Below, piece by piece: positions 16,392 to 25,170 of a DNA stretch of 64,000 nucleotides (position 1 is its first letter; the number at the start of each line of letters is the position of its first letter). Made by a program: the position numbers and the translations under genes. Source of the DNA: MVRV01 sp964646755 (GTDB taxonomy: Bacteria > Desulfobacterota > Syntrophia > Syntrophales > Smithellaceae); the NCBI GenBank assembly GCA_964646755.1, contig CAZYIE010000004.1:59703-123702 (forward strand). The letters are read 5' to 3'. The notes under the pieces were generated by a model, which was given only the letters and a program-made list of their open reading frames with translations, did not search any database and was not told where the DNA came from.

Positions 16392-17546
16392 TTGAAGATA
16401 AGAGAAGATTTTTTACCTTTCAGCCGTCCCTCCATTGGAGAGGCCGAAATTAATAAAGTAGTCGCCTGCCTGAAATCCGGCTGGATTACGACGGGTGCGC
16501 AAGCCAAGGAATTTGAAGATAAATTCTGTGCGCTGACTTCCGCCAAACAGGCCATAGCGTTGAATTCGGCAACAGCGGGCATGCATATTACCTTGTCGGC
16601 GTTGAATATCGGGGAAGGTGATGAAATCATCACACCTTCGCTTACCTTTGCTTCTACTGTGAATATGATTGCCTTGCGGGGGGCAACTCCGGTCTTTGTT
16701 GATGTTGATTACGGCACATTGAATATAAAGCCTGAATTGATCGAAAAGGCGATTACGTCCCGGACAAAAGCGATTATCCCGGTGCATTTTGCCGGTGCAC
16801 CGGCGGATATGGATAAAGTTAATCAATTAGCCGCCAAGTATAATCTGATTGTTATTGAGGATGCCGCTCATGCTGTTGGTACTTATTATAAAGGCATACA
16901 TGCGGGAGGTTGCGGCAATACGGCGATATTTTCTTTTCATCCGATAAAAAACATCACTACCGGCGAAGGTGGCATGATTACGCTCAGCAATCCGGTTTTG
17001 GAAAAAAAAATACGTCTGTTGAGATTCCACGGAATTGAGCGCGATGCCTGGAAAAGATATGGTAAGGGTGGAAATCCGGCCTATGATATTGCCGAACCGG
17101 GCTATAAGTATAATCTACCAGACTTGTTGGCGGTGCTGGGGCTGGCACAATTGGAGCGCTTAACGGAGTTAAACAAGAGGCGCGCGCATCTGGTAAAGCT
17201 TTATAATGAAGGGCTTACGGGGATTTCCGGTATTGATTTACCGCAGATTCCGGACTATGAACACACGCATGCCTGGCATTTATATATCATCAAGGTATTG
17301 ACCTTAAATCGGGATGAATTTATGAATAAGCTTGCCGAATATAATATCGGTTATGGATTACATTTCCCCCCGGCTCATTTATTGACATATGTTCAGGAGA
17401 AACATTCCGCAGAGATTGGTCCGCTTCCGGAGACCGAACGGGCGGCTGATAAAATACTATCTTTGCCGTTATTTCCGGATATGCAGGATGTTGATGTCGA
17501 ATATGTATGTGCAGCAATAAAGGAGATTGTTAATCATGGCCGATAA
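16392..17546 (+). CDS. arnB: UDP-4-amino-4-deoxy-L-arabinose aminotransferase ArnB (DegT/DnrJ/EryC1 family)
   Basis: This 384-residue PLP-dependent aminotransferase has the internal-aldimine Lys in FSFHPIKNITTGEGG. It also has the family pattern LNSATAGMHI near residue 57 and the active-site EDAAHAVG. It converts UDP-4-keto-pentose to UDP-L-Ara4N with glutamate. The start is TTG 16392, placed 5 bases after AGGGAG. It lies between arnT and arnC, and its 3' end overlaps the arnC start by 11 bases. Confidence 0.92.
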   Translation: MKIREDFLPFSRPSIGEAEINKVVACLKSGWITTGAQAKEFEDKFCALTSAKQAIALNSATAGMHITLSALNIGEGDEIITPSLTFASTVNMIALRGATPVFVDVDYGTLNIKPELIEKAITSRTKAIIPVHFAGAPADMDKVNQLAAKYNLIVIEDAAHAVGTYYKGIHAGGCGNTAIFSFHPIKNITTGEGGMITLSNPVLEKKIRLLRFHGIERDAWKRYGKGGNPAYDIAEPGYKYNLPDLLAVLGLAQLERLTELNKRRAHLVKLYNEGLTGISGIDLPQIPDYEHTHAWHLYIIKVLTLNRDEFMNKLAEYNIGYGLHFPPAHLLTYVQEKHSAEIGPLPETERAADKILSLPLFPDMQDVDVEYVCAAIKEIVNHGR

Positions 17547-18486
17547 TATTCAGGTGTCAGTTGTCATTCCGGTTTATAATGAAGAAAAAAACCTGACGAT
17601 GTTGCGGGACAGGCTTTTGCCGGTAATGCAGGGATCGGGAAAAAGTTTTGAAATAATATTCATTGATGATGGCAGCCGTGATAATTCCTTAGGTATGTTG
17701 CAGGAATTCACAAAGAATGAACATATCAAAGTACTGGAATTAACTAGAAATTATGGACAGCATGCGGCCATAATGGCGGGATTTTCCGTATGCCGAGGCA
17801 GCATTGTTGTTACTATGGATGCCGATTTACAGAATCCGCCGGAAGAAATACCAAGACTGGTTCAAGTCATGGAAGAGGGTAATTATGATGTTGTCGGCAC
17901 TATTCGCAAAGGTCGCCAGGATTCTTTTTTGCGAATCCTGCCTTCCAAAATAATCAACATGGTGGCGCGAAAAATTACCGGTGTGGGAATGCATGACTGG
18001 GGATGCATGTTACGGGCTTATCGCCGGGAGGTGGTGGAGCGGATGATCCAATGTCATGAACACGCAACTTTTATACCTGCTCTGGCTACGGTTTTTGGTA
18101 AGCGTACTACGGAAATAGAAGTAAGCCATGAAGAAAGATATGGCGGCAAATCCAACTATCCTTTGCGGAAATTAGTTAATCTGCAATTTGATCTTGTGGC
18201 ATCGTTTTCGGATTTTCCGATTAAATTAATTATGTATGGTGGAATTGTCTTGTCCTTCTTAGGGGTATGTTTCGGTATTGTCCTGGCCATTGCCCGTCTG
18301 GCCTATGGCGCCACCTGGGCGGCCGAAGGTGTTTTTACGCTGTTTGCTATTTTGTTCGTATTTGTCGGGTTGCAGTTTTTTGCCTTAGGGGTGCTGGGAG
18401 AATATATCGGTCGGATATATTTAGAAGTGCGCAAGCGTCCGGAATATGTGATTGAAAATATTCATTCGGCGAAAGGAAAAGAATAG
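17536..18486 (+). CDS. arnC: Undecaprenyl-phosphate 4-deoxy-4-formamido-L-arabinose transferase ArnC
   Basis: This 316-residue GT2 enzyme has VVIPVYNEEKN at the N-terminus, DDGSRDNS, and the metal-binding MDADLQNPPEE. Two membrane segments lie near the C-terminus (about 230-255 and 265-290). It links formylated Ara4N to undecaprenyl phosphate on the cytoplasmic face. ATG 17536 is preferred because AAGGAG lies 11 bases upstream; TTG 17527 is too close to it. It is placed directly before the formyltransferase gene that provides its substrate. Confidence 0.92.
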   Translation: MADNIQVSVVIPVYNEEKNLTMLRDRLLPVMQGSGKSFEIIFIDDGSRDNSLGMLQEFTKNEHIKVLELTRNYGQHAAIMAGFSVCRGSIVVTMDADLQNPPEEIPRLVQVMEEGNYDVVGTIRKGRQDSFLRILPSKIINMVARKITGVGMHDWGCMLRAYRREVVERMIQCHEHATFIPALATVFGKRTTEIEVSHEERYGGKSNYPLRKLVNLQFDLVASFSDFPIKLIMYGGIVLSFLGVCFGIVLAIARLAYGATWAAEGVFTLFAILFVFVGLQFFALGVLGEYIGRIYLEVRKRPEYVIENIHSAKGKE

Positions 18487-18490
18487 CAGA

Positions 18491-19411
18491 GTGAAAGCAG
18501 TTGTCTTTGCCTACTCCAACATGGGTATTGCGGGATTGGATGCGCTGACCCGACATGGTTATTATATTGCCGCCGTGTTTACTTCCGCCGATGATCCGCA
18601 GGAAAATTGCTGGTTTGAATCGGTAAAAAATTGGTCAGACCAAAGGAATCTTCCCGTGTACACCGAGGAGAATATAAATTCCGGGCAGTGGATAGAGAAA
18701 ATTAGAGAGTTGCAACCGGATGTAATATTTTCCTTCTATTACCGGAAAATGATTGCGAGCCAGATTCTGGCCATTCCGCAGATTGGTGCTTTTAATTTAC
18801 ACGGTTCTCTGCTGCCACGCTATCGGGGCCGTTGTCCGGTAAACTGGGTTATAATCAATGGTGAAAAGAAAACTGGCGTCACATTGCATTACATGATTGA
18901 CAAACCGGATGCCGGCGATATCGTCGGGCAAAAAGAAGTTGCGATTGATTATCAAGATACGGCGAGAACTCTTAACGATAAGTTGTGCCGGGCAGCGACT
19001 TTGTTGCTCGATGAGTTGCTGCCCAGAATCAAGATTGGCGAAATTCCCCGGAACAAACAGAATTTAGCAGCGGGAAGTTATTTTGGCGGCAGAAGGCCGG
19101 AGGATGGACGCATTGACTGGAATAAATCGGCCGATCAGATTTATAACTTGATTCGCGCCGTCACCGAACCATATCCCGGTGCGCAGGCCATTTTAGATAG
19201 TAATGAAAAAATTATTATCTGGTGGGCGCAGCCGGCTCACGGCCTAAACAATGAGATTCCGGGTACGGTAAATATTGTCCGGGAAGAAGTTCTTGTACAA
19301 ACAGGTAAAAATGCTGTAAAACTCGAGCATATTGAAGTAGCAGGAGAACATATTTACGGCAGTGAGATTACTAATTATTTTAGAGACGGGAAGGTAAGCA
19401 GGTTAAAATGA
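18491..19411 (+). CDS. arnA: UDP-L-Ara4N formyltransferase (free-standing ArnA N-terminal domain)
   Basis: This 306-residue formyltransferase domain equals the N-terminal half of enterobacterial ArnA. The catalytic Asn and His are in FNLHGSLLPRYRG and the Asp in DAGDIVGQ. It uses 10-formyl-tetrahydrofolate to formylate UDP-Ara4N. The start is GTG 18491, four bases after the arnC stop. It ends at TGA 19409-19411, overlapping the ATG of the decarboxylase gene. In E. coli both activities are one polypeptide; here they are two genes. Confidence 0.9.
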   Translation: MKAVVFAYSNMGIAGLDALTRHGYYIAAVFTSADDPQENCWFESVKNWSDQRNLPVYTEENINSGQWIEKIRELQPDVIFSFYYRKMIASQILAIPQIGAFNLHGSLLPRYRGRCPVNWVIINGEKKTGVTLHYMIDKPDAGDIVGQKEVAIDYQDTARTLNDKLCRAATLLLDELLPRIKIGEIPRNKQNLAAGSYFGGRRPEDGRIDWNKSADQIYNLIRAVTEPYPGAQAILDSNEKIIIWWAQPAHGLNNEIPGTVNIVREEVLVQTGKNAVKLEHIEVAGEHIYGSEITNYFRDGKVSRLK

Positions 19412-20442
19412 AAATATTAATACTCGGTGTAAACGGATTTATCGGACATCATCTGATTAATCGAATACTGTCAGAAAAAAAAGACTGGACAGTTTATGGA
19501 ATGGATCTTGGTTCCGACCGTTTAGGCAATGCCCTCCATGATCCACGTTTTCATTTTGTGGAAGGAGATATTGGCATCAACAAGGAATGGATTGAGTTGC
19601 AGATTAAAAAGTGCGATGTAGTCATCCCGTTGGTTGCTATTGCCACCCCTAAAATGTATGTCGAAGATCCAATTGCCGTTTATAATCTTGATTTCGAAAT
19701 GAACGTCAACATCATCAAGCAATGCGTAAAATATCATAAGCGGGTTGTCTTTCCATCAACTTCGGAAGTATACGGAGCGTGTACTGATCCTGAATTTACG
19801 GAAGATGAAAGTTATCTGGTTGTCGGTCCCATCCGAAAAGAGCGCTGGATTTATTCGTGCTGCAAACAGTTGATGGATAGGGTGATCTATGGTTACGGCA
19901 CCCGTGGCCATCTGGAATTTACCCTTTTTCGTCCTTTTAACTGGGTTGGCCCGCGTCTGGATTCGCTCTACGCGGCCAAAGAGGGAAGTTCCCGTGTTGT
20001 CACTCAATTTATTGCCGAATTGCTCCTGCGCCGCCCGATCAATCTGGTTGACGGGGGAATGCAAAAAAGATGTTTCACTTATGTCGATGACGGCATTTCC
20101 GCCTTAATGAAAATTCTGGAAAACAAAAATGATATCTGCAAAAACCAGATAATTAATATAGGTAATCCCGATAATGAATGTTCCGTAAAGGAATTAGCCG
20201 ATATATTAAAAAAGATGTTCATGAAGCATCCTGATCATATTTCTGACCAAAGTTATTCCGAGATTGTGGATATTTCCGCAGATAATTACTACGGCAAAGG
20301 CTATCAGGATATCTACACTCGCAAGCCCAGCATTGAAAAAGCAAAAAAACTGTTACAGTGGGAACCGAAAATAGGATTGGAAGAGTCAATGCGTTTGACT
20401 CTCAATTCGTTTCTGGAAGAAAACAAGGATGTCGAAATTTAA
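19408..20442 (+). CDS. arnA: UDP-glucuronate decarboxylase (free-standing ArnA C-terminal domain)
   Basis: This 344-residue short-chain dehydrogenase/reductase has the NAD motif GVNGFIGHHL, the catalytic TSEVYG, and the YxxxK pair in YSCCKQ. It also has the ArnA-like FRPFNWVGPRLDS loop. It oxidises and decarboxylates UDP-glucuronate to the 4-keto-pentose used by ArnB. It overlaps the formyltransferase gene by four bases (ATGA), which supports a functional pair equal to bifunctional ArnA. Confidence 0.9.
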   Translation: MKILILGVNGFIGHHLINRILSEKKDWTVYGMDLGSDRLGNALHDPRFHFVEGDIGINKEWIELQIKKCDVVIPLVAIATPKMYVEDPIAVYNLDFEMNVNIIKQCVKYHKRVVFPSTSEVYGACTDPEFTEDESYLVVGPIRKERWIYSCCKQLMDRVIYGYGTRGHLEFTLFRPFNWVGPRLDSLYAAKEGSSRVVTQFIAELLLRRPINLVDGGMQKRCFTYVDDGISALMKILENKNDICKNQIINIGNPDNECSVKELADILKKMFMKHPDHISDQSYSEIVDISADNYYGKGYQDIYTRKPSIEKAKKLLQWEPKIGLEESMRLTLNSFLEENKDVEI

Positions 20443-20446
20443 ATAA

Positions 20447-21304
20447 ATGGGCATGCTCGGATTAAAAATAGATGTCGATACCTATGAGGGCATGAAACAC
20501 GGCGTGCCCCTTCTTTTACGGACATTAAAGGAATTTCAGGTAAAAGCGACATTTTTTTTAAGCATCGGGCCGGACAACTCAGGCCGGGCGATTCTCCAGT
20601 TAATCAAAAATCCGCTTTTCCTCAAAAAAATGATGAGGACCAATGCCGTAGGACTTTATGGCTGGAAGACTGCACTCTACGGTACTTTGCTTCCCGCGCC
20701 GAGGATTGCGCTTGCCTTTCCCGACATGGTCAGTCAGATCATTGCCGACGGGCATGAAGTTCAGTTTCATGCCTGGGATCATCGCCGCTGGCAGGACGAA
20801 CTGATGTTAAAATCTCAGGAGTGGATTCGCGAGGAGTTTAATCAGGGTGTTGCCGGTTTTGCCGAACTTACTGGTAATCAACCGGGTGCCTTTGGTGCAC
20901 CATCATGGTTGATTGATGATCGGGTATTGACAATAATAAAAAAATACAAATTCGATTACGTAAGCTGCACCCGGGCGAAAGCACCTTTTATTCACGAAAT
21001 CGCCAATGTTTTAGAAATACCTTCGAATTTGCCCTGCTTTGAAGAATTAAATGCAGAGACAGGTGTCGCCATAATTTCTGATTTAATTAAGGATGGTGGT
21101 ATCCATGTCCTGCCTGTGCATGCCGAAGTTGAAGGCGGAATCTATAACGATAAATTCCGGATGCTGCTCCAGAATGCCATCGCTCTGGGGAATACAGTAG
21201 TGCCAATAAAAGAAATTAAAAATAAGTTGGCGCTGCAAGATATTCCGGTGCGCCGTTACAAAATGGAATTACTCCCTGGCCGCCATTCCGCCTGTGCAGT
21301 ATAA
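20447..21304 (+). CDS. arnD: Polysaccharide deacetylase-family deformylase ArnD
   Basis: This 285-residue NodB-type deacetylase has the metal-binding Asp in LKIDVDTYEG and the His pair in HEVQFHAWDH. GAFGAPSW and IHVLPVHAE are ArnD-like. It removes the formyl group from undecaprenyl-phosphate Ara4FN before flipping. It starts 4 bases after the decarboxylase stop and is the last gene of the operon. It converges on the sensor kinase ending at 21356. No arnE/arnF flippase or ugd gene is in the window. Confidence 0.9.
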   Translation: MGMLGLKIDVDTYEGMKHGVPLLLRTLKEFQVKATFFLSIGPDNSGRAILQLIKNPLFLKKMMRTNAVGLYGWKTALYGTLLPAPRIALAFPDMVSQIIADGHEVQFHAWDHRRWQDELMLKSQEWIREEFNQGVAGFAELTGNQPGAFGAPSWLIDDRVLTIIKKYKFDYVSCTRAKAPFIHEIANVLEIPSNLPCFEELNAETGVAIISDLIKDGGIHVLPVHAEVEGGIYNDKFRMLLQNAIALGNTVVPIKEIKNKLALQDIPVRRYKMELLPGRHSACAV

Positions 21305-21355
21305 ATCAATATTTTTTAAAGCAATTCGGAGATGAAATGAAAGGATTGCTGCTCT

Positions 21356-24100
21356 TTATTTCTTGCCCAGCACCTCGCGCAATTTATCAGACAGATTACT
21401 CAAGGAAAATGGTTTCTGAATGAAATGCACACCATCGTCCAGAACTCCGTGATGGGCAATGGTATTGGCCGTGTAACCCGACATGAAAAGGCGCTTGATG
21501 TCCGGATAAAGGGACAATATATTCCGGGCCAGATCCCGGCCGTTCATTTCGGGCATAATCACGTCAGTCATGAGCAGGTGGATTTGGCCGGAATGCTCTA
21601 CTGCCAAGCGGATGGCCTCACCTGGTGTGCCTGCCTGCAGTACGGCGTAGCCCAGATGCTGGAGCATCAGAGTGGTCATCTCCAGAATGGCCGGTTCATC
21701 TTCTGTCAGTAGGATTGTTTCATTGCCTAGTGCGGTGGTGTCCGCCAGCTCATCTGTGCGCAGCAGCTCGGCCTTACCTACATGCCGGGGCAGGTAGATC
21801 CGGAAGGTCGTTCCCTGACCCGGCTCGCTATAGACATTGATGAAACCGTTATTTTGCTTGACTATACCATATACTGTGGCGAGCCCAAGCCCCGTGCCTT
21901 TGCCTACGCCCTTGGTGGTGAAGAAAGGTTCGAACAGTTTATCTAGTGTATCCTTGTCGATGCCGCAGCCATTATCGCTGACAGCTAACAGCGCGTAGTC
22001 TCCGGGGACAAATCCTGGATGATTGGCGCAGTGAGCTTCATCAAAGATGGTGGTTCCAGTTTCAATAGTAACCTTGCCCACTCCGGAAATAGCATCCCGG
22101 GCGTTGACGCACAGATTGGCAAGAATCTGGTCGATCTGGGTGGGATCCATCTTTACCGGCCACAGGGCTGCATCTGGCCGCCAGACAAGATCAATGTCCT
22201 CACCGATCAGTCGCCTCAGCATCTTGAGCATGCCTTCGACAATTTCGTTTAAGTCCAGTACCTGCGGCGCAACCGTCTGCTTGCGGGCGAAGGCCAGCAG
22301 TTGCCGAGTGAGACCGGCGGAGTGTTCGGCGGCTTTCTGGATTTCCAGCAGGTCTTTATATAGAGGCTGGGTGGGATCAGTTTTCATCATGGCTATCTCT
22401 GCACGTCCCAGAATGACTCCCAGCATGTTGTTGAAATCATGGGCTACACCACCAGCCAGACGTCCTACTGATTCCATCTTCTGGGCCTGGGTCAACTGTG
22501 TCCGCAACTTCTCCTGCTCTTCTTCCATCCGTCGGCGATCAGTGATGTCTATGCCTACGCCGAAAAAGTAGTCGAATTCGCCTGCTTCTTTCAAGACATT
22601 TCTGCCATGCCATTCGACTAAAAGCCGCCTGCCGTCTTTTGCCAGAATGTAATTTTCGTTAAGGGTTGCATTCTTAAGGAGCGTTAATTGATCAAAGACG
22701 ATAGATAGGGCATCTCTGTCACTTTCCGGAACAAATGTTGCCATATAGTCCATGCCCACAACCTCGTCCCTGGTGTAACCAAGAGCCTGCAGGAGTGAAT
22801 CATTCATCATGATAGTCTTTCCCGTGGAGCTGATGGCAACAAAAAATATGGGGGAGCTTTGAACAAGTGTTTGGCTGAATTCTTTTTCCTTGCGCAGTTC
22901 TTCCTGGGCATGCTTGCTATCTGTAATGTCGCGGACAATACTCCGAAATCCTGTGGGACGATCATTGGCATCCCTTAACAAAGAAGAGAAAAATTCCTGG
23001 GTTCGTCTGGCGCCGTCTTTCCTCTTTACCTCAACTTCAAAATTTTTTATCGGGATACCTGTTTTGTACATCTGTTTGCAGGCACGATATAGTTTTATTA
23101 CCGAATCTTCTTCTGCAGCGTACAGGCTGAAATTAGTGCCCAGCAGTTCATCTTTGCGGTAACCCATAATATTCTGGTAGGCCTCATTAACAAATTTGTA
23201 GTTGCCGGCAAGATCTACTTCAGTATAACCCTCTTCCATTTCATCAAGAATAGTACGATACCGTTCTTCGCTTTTCCGGAGTGCCGCTTCCGATTTTCTG
23301 CGCTCTGTAATGTCGTATACTAATACCTGGGATGCCGTGCTTCCCCGGAACGGGATATCACAAGCGAAAATCTCCGCTGGAAATATTTCACCATCAAGGC
23401 GCTGAAGTGTCGTAAAATAGTGGTCGAATGCACCATTTGGATTCGCTGAGCGGGTGTGCAAGTGCGCCATCAATTTATCTCGTTCCTCTTGGGCAAAGTA
23501 ATCGACTATATTCACACCAATGAAGTCACTTACTTTTTTGCCCCGGAACATTTTGATGCATTCCGAATTAACCAACACTACTTTGCCGGCCAGGTGTATC
23601 ATGGCAACAGTGGGTAGGAGTTCAAAGAGCGAACGAAATTGCTCCTCACTTTCCTGTAGAGCTTTTTCCACCAGTTTACGCTCGGATATATCGCGGAGAG
23701 CACCCGCCAATCCTGTAACCACGCCGCTGCTATCATAGAGGAGATGAGCAGACAGGGATGCCATTGCTCTTGATCCATCGCGCTTAATAAGTTTAAGTTC
23801 GTAATCTCTCACATATCCTTGTTCGGCTACCGCTTTCAGGAGAGCCGATCTGTCCTCGGGTGACTCGTAAACCAATGTCGCCGGCCGACCGATCAGCTCT
23901 TCGGGCATCCATCCGGATAAACGGTAAACAGAGGGGGATATTAACGTAATAATGCCATTCAGATCTGTTTGATAATAGATGTCTTCAAAAGACTCAAAAA
24001 TAGTCCGGAATTTCGCTTCGCTCTCCCGTAACGCATTTTCTGCCTGTTTGCTGGTGGTTATGCCGGGGGCAGGGCATGATTTTGCAGGTTTGTTTTTCAT
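21356..24100 (-). CDS. Soluble hybrid histidine kinase with four PAS domains and a C-terminal receiver
   Basis: This roughly 914-residue protein has no membrane segments. Four PAS domains (about 25-510) lead to a HisKA region with the phosphoacceptor His at about residue 554 (GGVAHDFNNMLG). A HATPase domain (NLCVNARDAI, DNGCGIDK, GTGLGLATVYG) and a receiver (TDVIMPEMNG, final Lys in FIQKPFS) follow. The long upstream extension is rejected; ATG 24100 has GAGGAAGAG before it and lies 8 bases after the upstream gene. It is the last gene of the seven-gene operon starting near 31854. The PAS sets suggest redox, ligand or small-molecule sensing, but no cofactor site was identified. Confidence 0.88.
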   Translation of the reverse strand: MKNKPAKSCPAPGITTSKQAENALRESEAKFRTIFESFEDIYYQTDLNGIITLISPSVYRLSGWMPEELIGRPATLVYESPEDRSALLKAVAEQGYVRDYELKLIKRDGSRAMASLSAHLLYDSSGVVTGLAGALRDISERKLVEKALQESEEQFRSLFELLPTVAMIHLAGKVVLVNSECIKMFRGKKVSDFIGVNIVDYFAQEERDKLMAHLHTRSANPNGAFDHYFTTLQRLDGEIFPAEIFACDIPFRGSTASQVLVYDITERRKSEAALRKSEERYRTILDEMEEGYTEVDLAGNYKFVNEAYQNIMGYRKDELLGTNFSLYAAEEDSVIKLYRACKQMYKTGIPIKNFEVEVKRKDGARRTQEFFSSLLRDANDRPTGFRSIVRDITDSKHAQEELRKEKEFSQTLVQSSPIFFVAISSTGKTIMMNDSLLQALGYTRDEVVGMDYMATFVPESDRDALSIVFDQLTLLKNATLNENYILAKDGRRLLVEWHGRNVLKEAGEFDYFFGVGIDITDRRRMEEEQEKLRTQLTQAQKMESVGRLAGGVAHDFNNMLGVILGRAEIAMMKTDPTQPLYKDLLEIQKAAEHSAGLTRQLLAFARKQTVAPQVLDLNEIVEGMLKMLRRLIGEDIDLVWRPDAALWPVKMDPTQIDQILANLCVNARDAISGVGKVTIETGTTIFDEAHCANHPGFVPGDYALLAVSDNGCGIDKDTLDKLFEPFFTTKGVGKGTGLGLATVYGIVKQNNGFINVYSEPGQGTTFRIYLPRHVGKAELLRTDELADTTALGNETILLTEDEPAILEMTTLMLQHLGYAVLQAGTPGEAIRLAVEHSGQIHLLMTDVIMPEMNGRDLARNILSLYPDIKRLFMSGYTANTIAHHGVLDDGVHFIQKPFSLSNLSDKLREVLGKK

Positions 24101-24108
24101 CTCTTCCT

Positions 24109-24759
24109 CTATCCTCTTGTAGTATCGCTGTCTTTGACGAATTCCGAATAGTGTATTTTCATGCACTCGGGGCAGACACTGTGGCTGAATAGTGCATCGG
24201 AATGCCGGCTGATGTAGGCCTCTACTTGATTCCAGTAGCCCCCGTCATCACGTATTTTTTTACAGAACGAACAGATGGGCAGGATTCCCTGAAGGGTTTT
24301 GATATGGTCGAGAGCTTCTCTTAATTCCCGGATTTGAAGAGCCAATTGTTCCTGCATCAAGATCATTCGCCGTCCAGCCTCGACACGTGCCCCCAGTTCG
24401 CCCGGATCAAATGGTTTTGCCAGATAGTCGTCGGCCCCTGTTTCCAGTCCGGCAATGATGTCGGCTTTCTCATCTCTGGTGGTTAACATGATCAGGTAGT
24501 GTCTGTCTGTCGCGGCGAACGAACTTGCGGAAGATGATTGACTGCTTTCCATGGTTCGAACACGGCGGACGATTTCCAGTCCATCCATTTCAGGCATCAT
24601 CCAATCGAAGATGGCCAGACGAGGGGCATCTGGTTTCTGCAGCTCATTCCAAGCTTCGAGGCCATTGGTTGTTTCCACGATCTCATCTCCGCCATTTTTC
24701 AGTACGGCAGCCAGCATAGCGCGGGAAGTAAGGTCGTCTTCGGCGATTAAAATGCGCAA
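24109..24759 (-). CDS. Response regulator with a C-terminal four-cysteine domain
   Basis: This 216-residue protein has an N-terminal receiver: acidic AEDD, phosphoacceptor Asp in FDWMMPEMDG, and Lys in YLAKPFD. After a helix it ends in about 55 residues with CSFCKKIRDD and CPECMKIHY. This is a small domain often attached to bacterial signalling proteins, probably metal binding through two C-x2-C pairs. There is no DNA-binding domain, so output is likely by protein contact. It starts 3 bases after the upstream receiver gene. Confidence 0.85.
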   Translation of the reverse strand: MRILIAEDDLTSRAMLAAVLKNGGDEIVETTNGLEAWNELQKPDAPRLAIFDWMMPEMDGLEIVRRVRTMESSQSSSASSFAATDRHYLIMLTTRDEKADIIAGLETGADDYLAKPFDPGELGARVEAGRRMILMQEQLALQIRELREALDHIKTLQGILPICSFCKKIRDDGGYWNQVEAYISRHSDALFSHSVCPECMKIHYSEFVKDSDTTRG

Positions 24760-24762
24760 GGT

Positions 24763-25161
24763 TTAGTTCTCCTTTCGCATATATTTTTCAATCTTCTTTA
24801 AGATCATTTCTCCGTCAAACGGCTTCACAATATAGTCATCAGCACCAAGTTGAATGGAACTGATAATAGTATCTTTGTCTGCTTTTGTGGTCACCATCAT
24901 TATTTTTACCCGCTTTTCTTTGGGAATATTCTGGAGTATTTCAATTTGCCGAATTTTATGCACAGCTTCTGATCCGTTCATCTCGGGCATCAATATATCC
25001 ATACATATCAGGTTGTAAGGTTCGTTTGCCGCCAGTGAGGTTTCTACAGCTGTCACAGCCTCCTTGCCATTGACGGCAATGTCCGCAGTTCCATGGATCT
25101 TCAGAATCCCCTGAAGGAAGAGGCTGCTGGTAGAATCATCATCGACAATAAGTATCTTCAT
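24763..25161 (-). CDS. Single-domain CheY-like response regulator
   Basis: This 132-residue receiver has VDDDSTS (acidic pocket), MDILMPEMNG (phosphoacceptor), a Thr in MMVTTKAD, and Lys in YIVKPFD. It has no output domain and could be a phosphate shuttle between the large kinase's Hpt domain and other receivers. It sits 9 bases after the kinase stop in the same operon. Confidence 0.88.
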   Translation of the reverse strand: MKILIVDDDSTSSLFLQGILKIHGTADIAVNGKEAVTAVETSLAANEPYNLICMDILMPEMNGSEAVHKIRQIEILQNIPKEKRVKIMMVTTKADKDTIISSIQLGADDYIVKPFDGEMILKKIEKYMRKEN

Positions 25162-25170
25162 ATTTTTCTC

